NCBI GenBank assembly: GCA_027488985.1
Contig: JAIYAR010000009.1
Location: 372,001 to 436,000 of the forward strand
From: Comamonadaceae bacterium
Lineage (GTDB): Bacteria > Pseudomonadota > Gammaproteobacteria > Burkholderiales > Burkholderiaceae_C
Direction: 5' to 3'
Length of the DNA stretch: 64,000 nucleotides
Position 1 is the stretch's first letter, and each line of letters begins with the position of its first letter. The notes under the pieces were generated by a model. That model was not told where the DNA came from. It saw only the letters and a program-made list of their open reading frames with translations, and made no database searches. Position numbers and translations under genes: made by a program. Shown here piece by piece: positions 44,794 through 52,445 of this stretch.

Positions 44794-45648
44794 GTGACCA
44801 ACATACTTAACGCTGACCTCCATTGCCACTCTGTGGTGTCCGATGGCACGCTCACACCGGAAGCCCTGGCCGAGCGCGCCAAGTCCAACGGTGTGGAACT
44901 CTGGGCCCTGACCGATCACGACGAGATCGGTGGCCTGCAGCGCGCCCGTGATGCCGCCCACGCACAAGGCATGCACTACCTCACCGGGGTGGAGATTTCG
45001 GTCACGTTTTTGCACCAGACCGTGCACATCGTCGGCCTGGGCTTTGATGCAGACAACGACGATTTGCGCCAGGGGCTGCAACGCACCCGCGGCGGGCGCA
45101 AAGAACGGGCGATTGAAATGTCCGACGGGCTGGCCAAAGTCGGCATCAAAGACGCCTTTGAGGGTGCCTTGAAGTTTGTTGGCAACCCCGAACTGATTTC
45201 GCGCACCCACTTCGCCCGTTTTCTGGTCGAGACCGGGGCCTGCAAAGACACCAATGAAGTTTTCCGCAAGTACCTGACTGAAGGCAAACCGGGCTATGTG
45301 CCCCACCGCTGGGCGACCCTGAAGGACTCCGTGCAGTGGATTACGCAAGCTGGTGGCATGGCCATCATTGCGCACCCGGCGCGCTACAAGTTCAGTCCGA
45401 ACGAGGAATTCGCCTTGTTCACCGAATTCAAAGGGCATGGTGGCCAAGGCGTGGAAGTCGTGACGGGCAGCCATTCGGCGGCTGAATACGTGACCTACGC
45501 GGGCACCGCCAAGGAATTCGGATTGGCAGCTTCACGCGGCAGCGATTTCCACAGCCCGGATGAAAGCCACACCGAACTGGGCACCCTGCCCTACCTGCCG
45601 GGCGGTCTGACCCCCGTATGGGAACTGCTGAGCGCACGCATCCAGTAA
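44794..45648 (+). CDS. PHP-family nucleoside bisphosphate phosphatase (RNase AM-like)
   Basis: A 284-residue metallophosphatase of the PHP family. Family members such as YciV/RNase AM split 3',5'-nucleoside bisphosphates and trim 5' ends of rRNA. The metal motifs are visible: NADLHCHSVVSDGTL at the start, LTDHDEIGG near 55, and VEISVTFLHQTVHIVGLG. A later HPARYKF and the SRGSDFHSPDE near 247 complete the site. The start is GTG at 44794. It follows the pseudouridine synthase by 44 bases. Its cytoplasmic location fits a housekeeping RNA role. Confidence 0.87.
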   Translation: MTNILNADLHCHSVVSDGTLTPEALAERAKSNGVELWALTDHDEIGGLQRARDAAHAQGMHYLTGVEISVTFLHQTVHIVGLGFDADNDDLRQGLQRTRGGRKERAIEMSDGLAKVGIKDAFEGALKFVGNPELISRTHFARFLVETGACKDTNEVFRKYLTEGKPGYVPHRWATLKDSVQWITQAGGMAIIAHPARYKFSPNEEFALFTEFKGHGGQGVEVVTGSHSAAEYVTYAGTAKEFGLAASRGSDFHSPDESHTELGTLPYLPGGLTPVWELLSARIQ

Positions 45649-45690
45649 ACCGACAACCTTTGAGGACCGGCGCTTTCGCGTCACCCCGCC

Positions 45691-46314
45691 ATGGCGCAGT
45701 ATTTCGAAGTTCACCCCGATAACCCCCAGCCCCGCTTGCTCAAGCAGGCCATTGCCCTGCTTGAAAAAGGCGGCATTCTGGCGGTGCCTACCGACTCCAG
45801 CTACGCACTGGTCTGCCACCTGGACGACAAGGCCGCTGCCGACAAATTGCGCAGCATCCGCGGGGTGGATGACAAACACCACCTGACGCTGCTGTGCCGC
45901 GACCTGAGTGAGCTGGCCAACTACGCGCGTGTAGACAACAAGCAATACCGCCTGCTCAAAGCCGCCACACCGGGTGCCTACACCTTCATTCTGGAAGCCA
46001 GCAAAGAAGTGCCGCGCCGGGTGAGCCACCCTTCACGCAAGACCATTGGCCTGCGGGTGCCGGAGCATCAAGTGCTCCAGGAGCTGCTAGCGCTTTACGG
46101 ATCTGCGCTGCTAGCTACTACTTTGATAGCAAAAGGCGAATCCGAACCGCTCAACGACGCGCACGACATCCGGGAACGCTACGAACACCAGATTGCTGCC
46201 GTCATCGACGCCGGCGCTTGTGCATTGGAGCCCACCACTGTCATTGACCTGACCGGCGATGAGCCGGAGCTGATCCGCCAAGGTCGCGGAGACCCCGCAT
46301 TGCTCGGGCTCTGA
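45691..46314 (+). CDS. YciO/Sua5/YrdC-family protein
   Basis: A 207-residue protein of the YrdC domain family, which makes threonylcarbamoyl-AMP for tRNA t6A. The YciO branch may have a distinct role. Markers are GGILAVPTDSSYALVCHLDDKAAADKLRSIRGVDDKHHLTLL near the N-terminus, GAYTFILEASKEVPRR, and RKTIGLRVPEH. The piece LLALYGSALLATTLIAKG at about 132-149 is read from dispersed repeat copy 7, yet lines up with the LLSTTL-type segment of YciO. The C-terminus TTVIDLTGDEPELIRQGRGDP is standard. The gene follows the PHP gene by 42 bases. Confidence 0.87.
   Translation: MAQYFEVHPDNPQPRLLKQAIALLEKGGILAVPTDSSYALVCHLDDKAAADKLRSIRGVDDKHHLTLLCRDLSELANYARVDNKQYRLLKAATPGAYTFILEASKEVPRRVSHPSRKTIGLRVPEHQVLQELLALYGSALLATTLIAKGESEPLNDAHDIRERYEHQIAAVIDAGACALEPTTVIDLTGDEPELIRQGRGDPALLGL
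46088..46130 (-). repeat. Dispersed 43-bp-register repeat, copy 7 (inside the YciO-like gene)
   Basis: TAGCGC, 11 bases, GCGC, 9 bases ending AGCTA, 8 bases, ATAGC, in exact register with the intergenic copies. It is read in frame by the YciO-like gene without a stop codon. Confidence 0.75.
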
Positions 46315-46374
46315 AGCTGGCGGCGTATCCTAATTTCTCTTGCACTCCCCTGACCAACCAAGAAAACCGCCCCT

Positions 46375-47043
46375 GTGGACATTGCCAACCTGATCCAAAC
46401 CGTCGCCATCTTTGCCTTGCCGGTGTTATTCGCCATCACCGTGCACGAGGCGGCCCACGGCTACGCAGCCCTGTACTTCGGCGACAACACCGCGGCCATG
46501 CTCGGTCGCATCACCCTCAACCCGGCCAAACACATCGACCCGGTGGGCACCATCCTGATGCCGCTGTTGCTGTACTTTGCGACCTCCGGTGCCTTTTTGT
46601 TCGGCTATGCCAAACCCGTACCCGTGCGGTTCGGAAATTTGCGTAACCCCAAGCGCGACATGATCTGGGTGGCCTTGGCCGGCCCTGGTGCCAATCTGGC
46701 CATGGCGTTGGCTTGGGGCATAGGCATGTACCTGCTCAGCGGCGCCGGCGTAACCGAGCCCTTCTTTCTCAAAATGTGCGAAGGCGGCGTGCTGGTCAAC
46801 GTGGTGATGTTCGCGTTCAACCTGTTTCCTTTGCCCCCGCTGGATGGCGGGCGCATCATGGTGGGCCTGCTACCGCTCAAGCAAGCCATGACCTTCTCGC
46901 GCATTGAGCCCTGGGGCTTCTTCATTGTGATGGCGCTGGTAATTGCAGGAGTGCTCAGCACTCTCTGGATGCAGCCGGTCATGTCCCTGACCTTCGGATT
47001 GCTGGACCTGTTGCTGACCCCTTTTTCCATGCTGGCACGATAA
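46375..47043 (+). CDS. Site-2 protease (M50) family membrane metallopeptidase
   Basis: A 222-residue inner-membrane protease with about five hydrophobic segments. The zinc motif HEAAH lies at 24-28 (TVHEAAHGYAALYFG), and the second motif PLDGGRI appears near residue 155. NPAKHIDPVGTI is another family marker. It starts with GTG at 46375. The group is often encoded next to trpS and the YciO/PHP genes in Burkholderiales, as here. Substrates are unknown. It is 60 bases after the YciO-like gene and 39 bases before trpS, so co-transcription is likely. Confidence 0.88.
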   Translation: MDIANLIQTVAIFALPVLFAITVHEAAHGYAALYFGDNTAAMLGRITLNPAKHIDPVGTILMPLLLYFATSGAFLFGYAKPVPVRFGNLRNPKRDMIWVALAGPGANLAMALAWGIGMYLLSGAGVTEPFFLKMCEGGVLVNVVMFAFNLFPLPPLDGGRIMVGLLPLKQAMTFSRIEPWGFFIVMALVIAGVLSTLWMQPVMSLTFGLLDLLLTPFSMLAR

Positions 47044-47082
47044 AGCGTCACGCACCCTGATTCGACTGATAGATTTGCACCC

Positions 47083-48417
47083 ATGAGTACTGTTCGTTTC
47101 CTCACCGGCATCACTACCTCCGGCACCCCGCACCTGGGAAACTACGTGGGCTCCATCCGGCCCGCAGTGCGACACAGCAAAGCGCCGGGCGTGGAGAGTT
47201 TTTACTTCCTGGCCGACTACCACGCGCTCATCAAAATTGACGAACCCGAGCGCATCCAACGTTCCACGCTGGAGATCGCTGCGAGCTGGTTGGCCGCCGG
47301 GCTGGATCCATCGCATGTGACCTTCTACCGCCAGTCAGACGTGCCCGAGATCCCCGAGTTGTGCTGGTTCCTGACCTGCGTGACCGGCAAGGGCGTACTC
47401 AATCGCGCACACGCCTACAAGGCCTCGGTGGACAAAAACACCGCTGCGGGCGTAGACTTGGATGCCGATGTAACCGCCGGCCTTTTCATGTACCCGGTGC
47501 TCATGGGCGCAGATATTTTGATGTTCAACGCGCACAAGGTGCCTGTGGGACGCGACCAGATTCAACACATTGAGATGGCCCGCGACATGGCGGCCAGTTT
47601 CAACCACCGCTATGGCGAGCATTTTGTGCCGCCCCAGGCCGAAATTGAAGAGTCCGTCGCCACCTTGCCCGGCCTGGACGGCCGCAAAATGAGCAAGAGC
47701 TATGACAACACCATTCCGCTGTTCAGCAGCCGCGAGCAGCTCAAGAAGCTGATTGCCGGCATCAAGACCGATTCCCGCGCGCCCGGCGAGCCCAAGGACA
47801 CCGAGGGCTCGGCCCTGTTCCAGATCTACCAGGCCTTTGCCTCGGAAGAGGAAACCGCCAAGTTGCGCCAAGCCTTCGCGGATGGCATTGCCTGGGGGGA
47901 TGCCAAAACCATCCTGTTCGAGCGCATTGACCAGGAAATTGCCCCCATGCGAGCCGCCTACGAAGACTACATGGCCCACCCTGAAAAGGTGGAGGCTCTG
48001 TTGCTGGCTGGTGCGGCCAAGGCGCGCGCGATTGCCACGCCTTTCATGACCCAGCTACGCAGCGCCGTGGGCCTGCGCCGTTTGAGTGCTACGGCACAGA
48101 CCGGTACAGCCAAAGTGGACAAGGTGGCGCTGGCGTCCTTCAAGCAGTACCGCGAGAAAGACGGTCAGTTCTACTTCAAGCTCGCAGCCGCAGACGGCGC
48201 GGTTTTGCTGCAAAGCAAGGCGTTTGCCTCCGGCAAAGACGCAGGTCAGACCATTGCGCAGTTGCAGCGCGAAGGTGCCGCGGGTCTGCCCGCTCTGCAA
48301 TCCTTGCTGGAACCCGTGGATGCTGCGGGCCTGGCATCAGTCAGCGATGCCTTGGACGCACTATCAGCTGCTGCCGCAGAAGCAGCCAAAGAAAAAGCAG
48401 CCAAGGCGCAGAGCTGA
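47083..48417 (+). CDS. trpS: Tryptophan--tRNA ligase with C-terminal extension
   Basis: A class I synthetase charging tRNA-Trp. The catalytic core shows TPHLGNYVGSI (HIGH-like), GVDLDADVTAGLFMYPVLMGADILMF, and GRKMSKSYDNTI (KMSKS). The 444 residues are about 110 more than the E. coli enzyme. The extra C-terminal part has FKQYREKDGQFYFKLAAADGAVLL and an Ala/Lys-rich tail. The middle of the extension resembles a DUF1508 (YegP-like) domain, which I infer only from pattern. The start ATG at 47083 is standard. Repeat copy 8 follows the stop. Confidence 0.93.
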   Translation: MSTVRFLTGITTSGTPHLGNYVGSIRPAVRHSKAPGVESFYFLADYHALIKIDEPERIQRSTLEIAASWLAAGLDPSHVTFYRQSDVPEIPELCWFLTCVTGKGVLNRAHAYKASVDKNTAAGVDLDADVTAGLFMYPVLMGADILMFNAHKVPVGRDQIQHIEMARDMAASFNHRYGEHFVPPQAEIEESVATLPGLDGRKMSKSYDNTIPLFSSREQLKKLIAGIKTDSRAPGEPKDTEGSALFQIYQAFASEEETAKLRQAFADGIAWGDAKTILFERIDQEIAPMRAAYEDYMAHPEKVEALLLAGAAKARAIATPFMTQLRSAVGLRRLSATAQTGTAKVDKVALASFKQYREKDGQFYFKLAAADGAVLLQSKAFASGKDAGQTIAQLQREGAAGLPALQSLLEPVDAAGLASVSDALDALSAAAAEAAKEKAAKAQS

Positions 48418-48420
48418 TTT

Positions 48421-48463
48421 GCTATTTATTTAGTAGCTTCTCGCGCAGTATTGACGGGCGCTA
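48421..48463 (+). repeat. Dispersed 43-bp-register repeat, copy 8
   Basis: GCTAT, 8 bases, TAGCTTCTC, GCGC, 11 bases, GCGCTA, then a GAAGCCTATTTG flank. It starts 3 bases after the trpS stop. The arms CTTCT and AGAAG pair with one mismatch before GCGC. Confidence 0.8.
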
Positions 48464-48500
48464 GAAGCCTATTTGACCCTCAACCTGACGGAGCAAGACC

Positions 48501-49133
48501 ATGAGTGACTTTCCCAAAGACATTTACACCGAACCTCATCCGGTCGATGTAAATACATTGGCCAACCTCGGCCCGCTGCGAGGCATGGCAGGCGTTTGGG
48601 AAGGCATGCGGGGCCTCGATGTGAAGCCCAAGGCCGAAGGCCCCAAGAAGCAGGCGTTTCACGAGCGCATCGAGCTGCAGCCGATCGACCCGCAAACCAA
48701 TGGCCCGCAATTGCTCTACGGCCTTCGCTACCACACCCATGTCACCAAGCCGGACCAGGTCAAGACCTACCACGACCAGGTAGGCTACTGGCTGTGGGAG
48801 CCGGCCACTGGCACGGTCATTCACACGCTAACCATCCCGCGCGGGCAGGTGGCCATGGCAGCCGGCCAGGCCAGTGCAGACGCCACCGAATTCGAGCTGG
48901 TCGCCACCCACGGGCTGGACACTTATGGCATTTGCTCAGCGCCGTTCTTGCAGCATGCGTTCAAGACCACTGAGTTCCGCATCAAAGTGACCACCCACGC
49001 CGATGGCACATGGAGCTATGACGAAGACACAGTGCTGCAGATTTTGGGCCGGGACGAGCCCTTCCACCACACTGACCGCAACACCTTGCACAAGGTGGCG
49101 GAACCCACTCCCAACCCTCTGGCCCGCCGCTAA
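48501..49133 (+). CDS. FABP/nitrobindin-like heme-binding beta-barrel protein
   Basis: A 210-residue protein with the beta-barrel pattern of the THAP4/nitrobindin-like DUF1794 group. LRGMAGVWEGMRGLDVKPK opens the barrel, then HERIELQPIDPQTNGPQLLYGLRYHTHV, VGYWLWEPATGTVIHTLTIPRGQ, and a C-terminal HHTDRNTLHKV. Relatives bind haem and may sense or detoxify nitric oxide, and this variant may bind other ligands. It is a single gene with a ribosome-site-like GGAGC in the leader. It converges with the exported protein gene at 49167. Confidence 0.8.
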   Translation: MSDFPKDIYTEPHPVDVNTLANLGPLRGMAGVWEGMRGLDVKPKAEGPKKQAFHERIELQPIDPQTNGPQLLYGLRYHTHVTKPDQVKTYHDQVGYWLWEPATGTVIHTLTIPRGQVAMAAGQASADATEFELVATHGLDTYGICSAPFLQHAFKTTEFRIKVTTHADGTWSYDEDTVLQILGRDEPFHHTDRNTLHKVAEPTPNPLARR

Positions 49134-49166
49134 GGCTGCACTAGCGCTCAGGCGCTGCCGCCGCAC

Positions 49167-49793
49167 TCAGGGTGCGAGCACCCGTACCTGCAACAGCCGC
49201 CGTGCCTCGGCGCTACCCTCACTGCTAAAGCTACCCTGACGGGCCGGCGCGTTGCCGGTAGCCGCAATCGTGACCCACTGACCCAAAGGGGTGGTCACGG
49301 TGGTGCTGAGCTGGTTGCGGGTCTGGCGCGGCATATCCGCGTTGTTGCGCACCGCCATATCGGCTTGCTGCACATCGACTTCCACCGTTGCATCTTTGTT
49401 GCCACCCGGCCAGCGCGGCGTCACGGTAATGCTTTGGCCCACGTCAAACCACTGCACGGATTGCGTGACACCGCCCCCGCTACTGCTGACCGAAGTGCCG
49501 CCCGAGCTGATGCTGCTGCTTTGGCTGTTGGCGGACTGCACCCACTGCATGGGCACGGACTGGTTCATGCGCAGGCTGCCCTTTTCGCCATTGCGCACCT
49601 GAATTTTTTGAGGCGCCATCAAACGCGTGTCGGGCTTGGTACCCAGTCGCATGGCGCCGTCTTCCCGCCCCTCCTCCACCTGACGCAACTCCACTGTCAG
49701 GTCCCGCTTGGGCAGCTGTGCATGTGCGGCACCCAGCAAAGGCAGCGACAGGACCACCACGCGCATCACAGCAAAAGACATTCGTTTCAGCAT
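49167..49793 (-). CDS. Exported Ser/Gly-rich protein, secretin-like pattern
   Basis: A 208-residue protein with a signal peptide (FAVMRVVVLSLPLLGAAHA). The mature part includes a long Ser/Gly stretch (SSSISSGGTSVSSSGGG) between QWVQSANSQ and QSVQWFDVGQSITVTPRWPGG. The sequences VGQSITVTPRWPG and VEVDVQQADM resemble strands of the secretin homology domain. The Ser/Gly stretch could be the loop of such a gate, but the protein is far too short for a secretin. Function is unknown. It lies 10 bases after the SRPBCC gene on the same strand. The ATG at 49793 is the first that gives a clean signal peptide. Confidence 0.6.
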   Translation of the reverse strand: MLKRMSFAVMRVVVLSLPLLGAAHAQLPKRDLTVELRQVEEGREDGAMRLGTKPDTRLMAPQKIQVRNGEKGSLRMNQSVPMQWVQSANSQSSSISSGGTSVSSSGGGVTQSVQWFDVGQSITVTPRWPGGNKDATVEVDVQQADMAVRNNADMPRQTRNQLSTTVTTPLGQWVTIAATGNAPARQGSFSSEGSAEARRLLQVRVLAP

Positions 49794-49803
49794 GGCCGTC
49801 GTC

Positions 49804-50304
49804 TCACAATGCCGGTGGCAGACCGGTCTGGCTTTGGATGGAGAGGCTCTTGAGCCACAGGTCGTGCCCGTCGTACATCCGGTGGGGCTGCAAAAAGTGC
49901 ATGAGGCGCGCGCCCCAGCCATGCTGGGTCTCTTCGGTGCGCACCAGGCAGCCTCCTTCTTGCGGGATAAGGAGCCATGCGTGGTAGACATAGGCTCCCA
50001 GACCCCTACCATCCCAGGCGATGCGTTCGGAAGGCACGAACTCCTGTACCTGAGACCGGATGCCCACGCCAAATGTCTTCCAAGCGAATGTCACACCCAA
50101 CGCAAGGTCGCGGCTCTGGCCGCTGACCCAGTCGACCCGCGAGTTGGCGTACCAAGTGGGCCACAGAGGGGCACGCGCCAGCCAAGCCCAAATGTGCTCT
50201 GCGCTGGCGGGGATGAACATCTCGTTAACCACATGCACCGGAGCGTTCGCGGGGTGGAAGTGATCGGGCCAATGGATAGCGGGTTCAGAGGCGGGTGAAG
50301 TCAT
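49804..50304 (-). CDS. SRPBCC family protein
   Basis: A 166-residue protein with the polyketide-cyclase/START-like pattern. The N-terminal segment VHVVNEMFIPASAEHIWAWLARAPLWPTWY forms the first strand and helix. IRSQVQEFVPSERIAWDGRG and the C-terminal helix region (ARLMHFLQPHRMYDGHDLWLKSLS) follow. The fold holds hydrophobic ligands, and no ligand is known. It precedes the exported protein gene by 10 bases and follows the EAL gene's stop by 29 bases on the same strand. Confidence 0.8.
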   Translation of the reverse strand: MTSPASEPAIHWPDHFHPANAPVHVVNEMFIPASAEHIWAWLARAPLWPTWYANSRVDWVSGQSRDLALGVTFAWKTFGVGIRSQVQEFVPSERIAWDGRGLGAYVYHAWLLIPQEGGCLVRTEETQHGWGARLMHFLQPHRMYDGHDLWLKSLSIQSQTGLPPAL

Positions 50305-50333
50305 GGAGTAATTCGTTGAACAGGAGGTAGGCC

Positions 50334-52313
50334 TCAGGCCGTGGGGACATTGCGCTCTAGGGACCAAGACTGGAACTGCGACAAAGGCAAAGCTTTGGAA
50401 AACAGCCAGCCCTGCCCCAGATCGCAACCGGCCTCGCGCAACAGGGTACAGGTCATTTCATCCTCAATGCCTTCGGCCAGCACTTTGAGACCCAAGTCAT
50501 GCCCCAGTTCGATGGACGAAAACACAATCGCCTGCTCTTTGCTGCCAGCCGCCAGGTTGTCGATGAAGGACTTGTCGATTTTCATTTCCTGCGCGGGCAA
50601 CTGCTTGAGGTAGGTGAGCGAAGAAAAACCGGCACCGTAATCGTCAATCGAGAGTTGCACGCCCAAAGCGATGAAGCTGGCCATGCGGGCCAAGGCGTCT
50701 TCAGGCGATTTGAGCAGCACGCTCTCGGTCAGCTCGATGACCACGAGGCTGGGTTCCAAACCACTGTTCGCCAAATGGCGTTGGACAGTTTGCAGCACCT
50801 CCGGCTCATGCAATGCATCCGCCGACAGGTTGATGGAAACACTCACCCCGGGCAAGCGGGTCTGCCAAGCGGTGCAATCCGCCAGCGCGCGGGCGACGGT
50901 CCAAACCGAAAAGCGACGCAGCAGCCCGGTGGATTCGATGATGGGGATGAACTTGTCAGGGGGAATCATGCCGTCCCGCGGATCGTCCCAGCGGGCTAAT
51001 GCCTCGCCGCCCACCACCCGGCCGGTTTTCAGGTCCACTTGCGGTTGGTAGTACAGCATCAGCGTGTTCTGCAGCACTGCTTCGCGCAACTTTTCGTACA
51101 GGTGGTTGCGATTCACAAAGTGACTGCGCAGGGCCGAGTCAAAGAACTGGTACTCCAAGCGGTTATCCACCGCAAACAGCAGCGCCTGGCCGGCGTTACG
51201 CATCAGCTCATCGGCAGAGGCTTCTGTATCCAGCCGCTGTGCTGCCACGCCGAAAGCCATCTCCACGTGCACTGCGAACTCCCCCAGATCGGCAGCGTCG
51301 CGCAGGAGGGCAATTGCTTGCAGGGGTCGAACCGCATCGGCATCCACGGTACGGCTGTGCAACACAATGCCCAGCTTATCCTGCCCCACCCGCCCCAGGG
51401 CGACCAGCCCTGCCAAGTGTTTCTCCAGCAAACTCGCCAACTGCCGCAGGGACTCATCCACCTTCACCGAGCCTACGATGCTCGCCAGCTCCGGCACGCG
51501 GAAAAACCGCACATGGGCCACCAACAGGTAGCCTTCATTGCCGGCGTTCGCTTTCAGGCAATCATCGAGTTGGGCCGTCAGGCCCTGGCTGTTCAACAGG
51601 CCGGAAGGTACATCATGCAATGCGTTGTGTTGCAGGGCCTCCCAATGTCGTTTCACCTCTCCCGTGTGAAAGGCAACTTGATCCCACAAATGGGATTGAA
51701 AGCGACTGCGCAAAAGATTGAAGTACGCGGCTGTGACGACGTTGAAGAAATAGGCAATGCCGTAATAGAAGCAGTGCGCATCCAGGTACTTCCAATAACT
51801 CCAGTGGTTGGAGCTGTAGTACATCAGCACAGGAACCACCAGGGCAAATGCGATGCCCACTATCCAGCCGGTTTTCTGCCCCCGCAAAAAAAACACGAGG
51901 TAGGGGAACACGAAGGTCCAATAGGGCGAGTCGCCGGTCTGCCCGCCGAACACCACGTTCGAGGCAAAGATCACAAAGCCTGCGAACACGAGCATGTTTT
52001 CAGACACGACCGGTGGCGCATTCCGGCTGGTCAGGAAGATGGCAGGCACCAGCAACAGCCCCACCTCCAGCAACTGCACCACGCCCAGGGCGAACAAACG
52101 TGCATCTGACGTCTGCTGCACATTGCCGATCCCGAAGGCCAGCAAGGTGAGCGTACCGATGATGGTGAAGATCAGCGTATTGCTGCGCCGGCTCGCCGCC
52201 GGCATGATCTCTTGCTCACCCACACCCAGCAGCTGCCACAGGGTCGCACGCAGGCTCTGCGGCGGCGGTGGCGGGCTCTGCCCTAACGGAAGTGGATAGG
52301 CATCGGAATCCAT
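50334..52313 (-). CDS. Membrane GGDEF-EAL protein (predicted c-di-GMP phosphodiesterase)
   Basis: A 659-residue protein. The N-terminal 200 residues carry about six hydrophobic segments (TLIFTIIGTLTLLAFGIGNV, VVQLLEVGLLLVPAIFLTS, and others). A GGDEF domain follows with VGQDK in place of the signature, so it is probably not a cyclase. The EAL domain keeps its metal and catalytic residues: GGEALARWDDP, INLSADAL, IELTESV, SIDDYGAGFSSLTYLKQLP and MKIDKSFID. The protein should therefore hydrolyse c-di-GMP. The degenerate GGDEF may bind GTP as an activator, a known arrangement. The ligand of the membrane region is unknown. Confidence 0.9.
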   Translation of the reverse strand: MDSDAYPLPLGQSPPPPPQSLRATLWQLLGVGEQEIMPAASRRSNTLIFTIIGTLTLLAFGIGNVQQTSDARLFALGVVQLLEVGLLLVPAIFLTSRNAPPVVSENMLVFAGFVIFASNVVFGGQTGDSPYWTFVFPYLVFFLRGQKTGWIVGIAFALVVPVLMYYSSNHWSYWKYLDAHCFYYGIAYFFNVVTAAYFNLLRSRFQSHLWDQVAFHTGEVKRHWEALQHNALHDVPSGLLNSQGLTAQLDDCLKANAGNEGYLLVAHVRFFRVPELASIVGSVKVDESLRQLASLLEKHLAGLVALGRVGQDKLGIVLHSRTVDADAVRPLQAIALLRDAADLGEFAVHVEMAFGVAAQRLDTEASADELMRNAGQALLFAVDNRLEYQFFDSALRSHFVNRNHLYEKLREAVLQNTLMLYYQPQVDLKTGRVVGGEALARWDDPRDGMIPPDKFIPIIESTGLLRRFSVWTVARALADCTAWQTRLPGVSVSINLSADALHEPEVLQTVQRHLANSGLEPSLVVIELTESVLLKSPEDALARMASFIALGVQLSIDDYGAGFSSLTYLKQLPAQEMKIDKSFIDNLAAGSKEQAIVFSSIELGHDLGLKVLAEGIEDEMTCTLLREAGCDLGQGWLFSKALPLSQFQSWSLERNVPTA

Positions 52314-52445
52314 TTACATCCCTGAACGACGTGTTTTTCTGGCGACTGTCGCGGCGCAGTCAGGTGTTCAAAACCGGCGCGCTGTGCTAACTTACCCCGC
52401 CCGCGGCTTCATGTCCACCATCACCGCGGATTTTCAGGGGGATGC

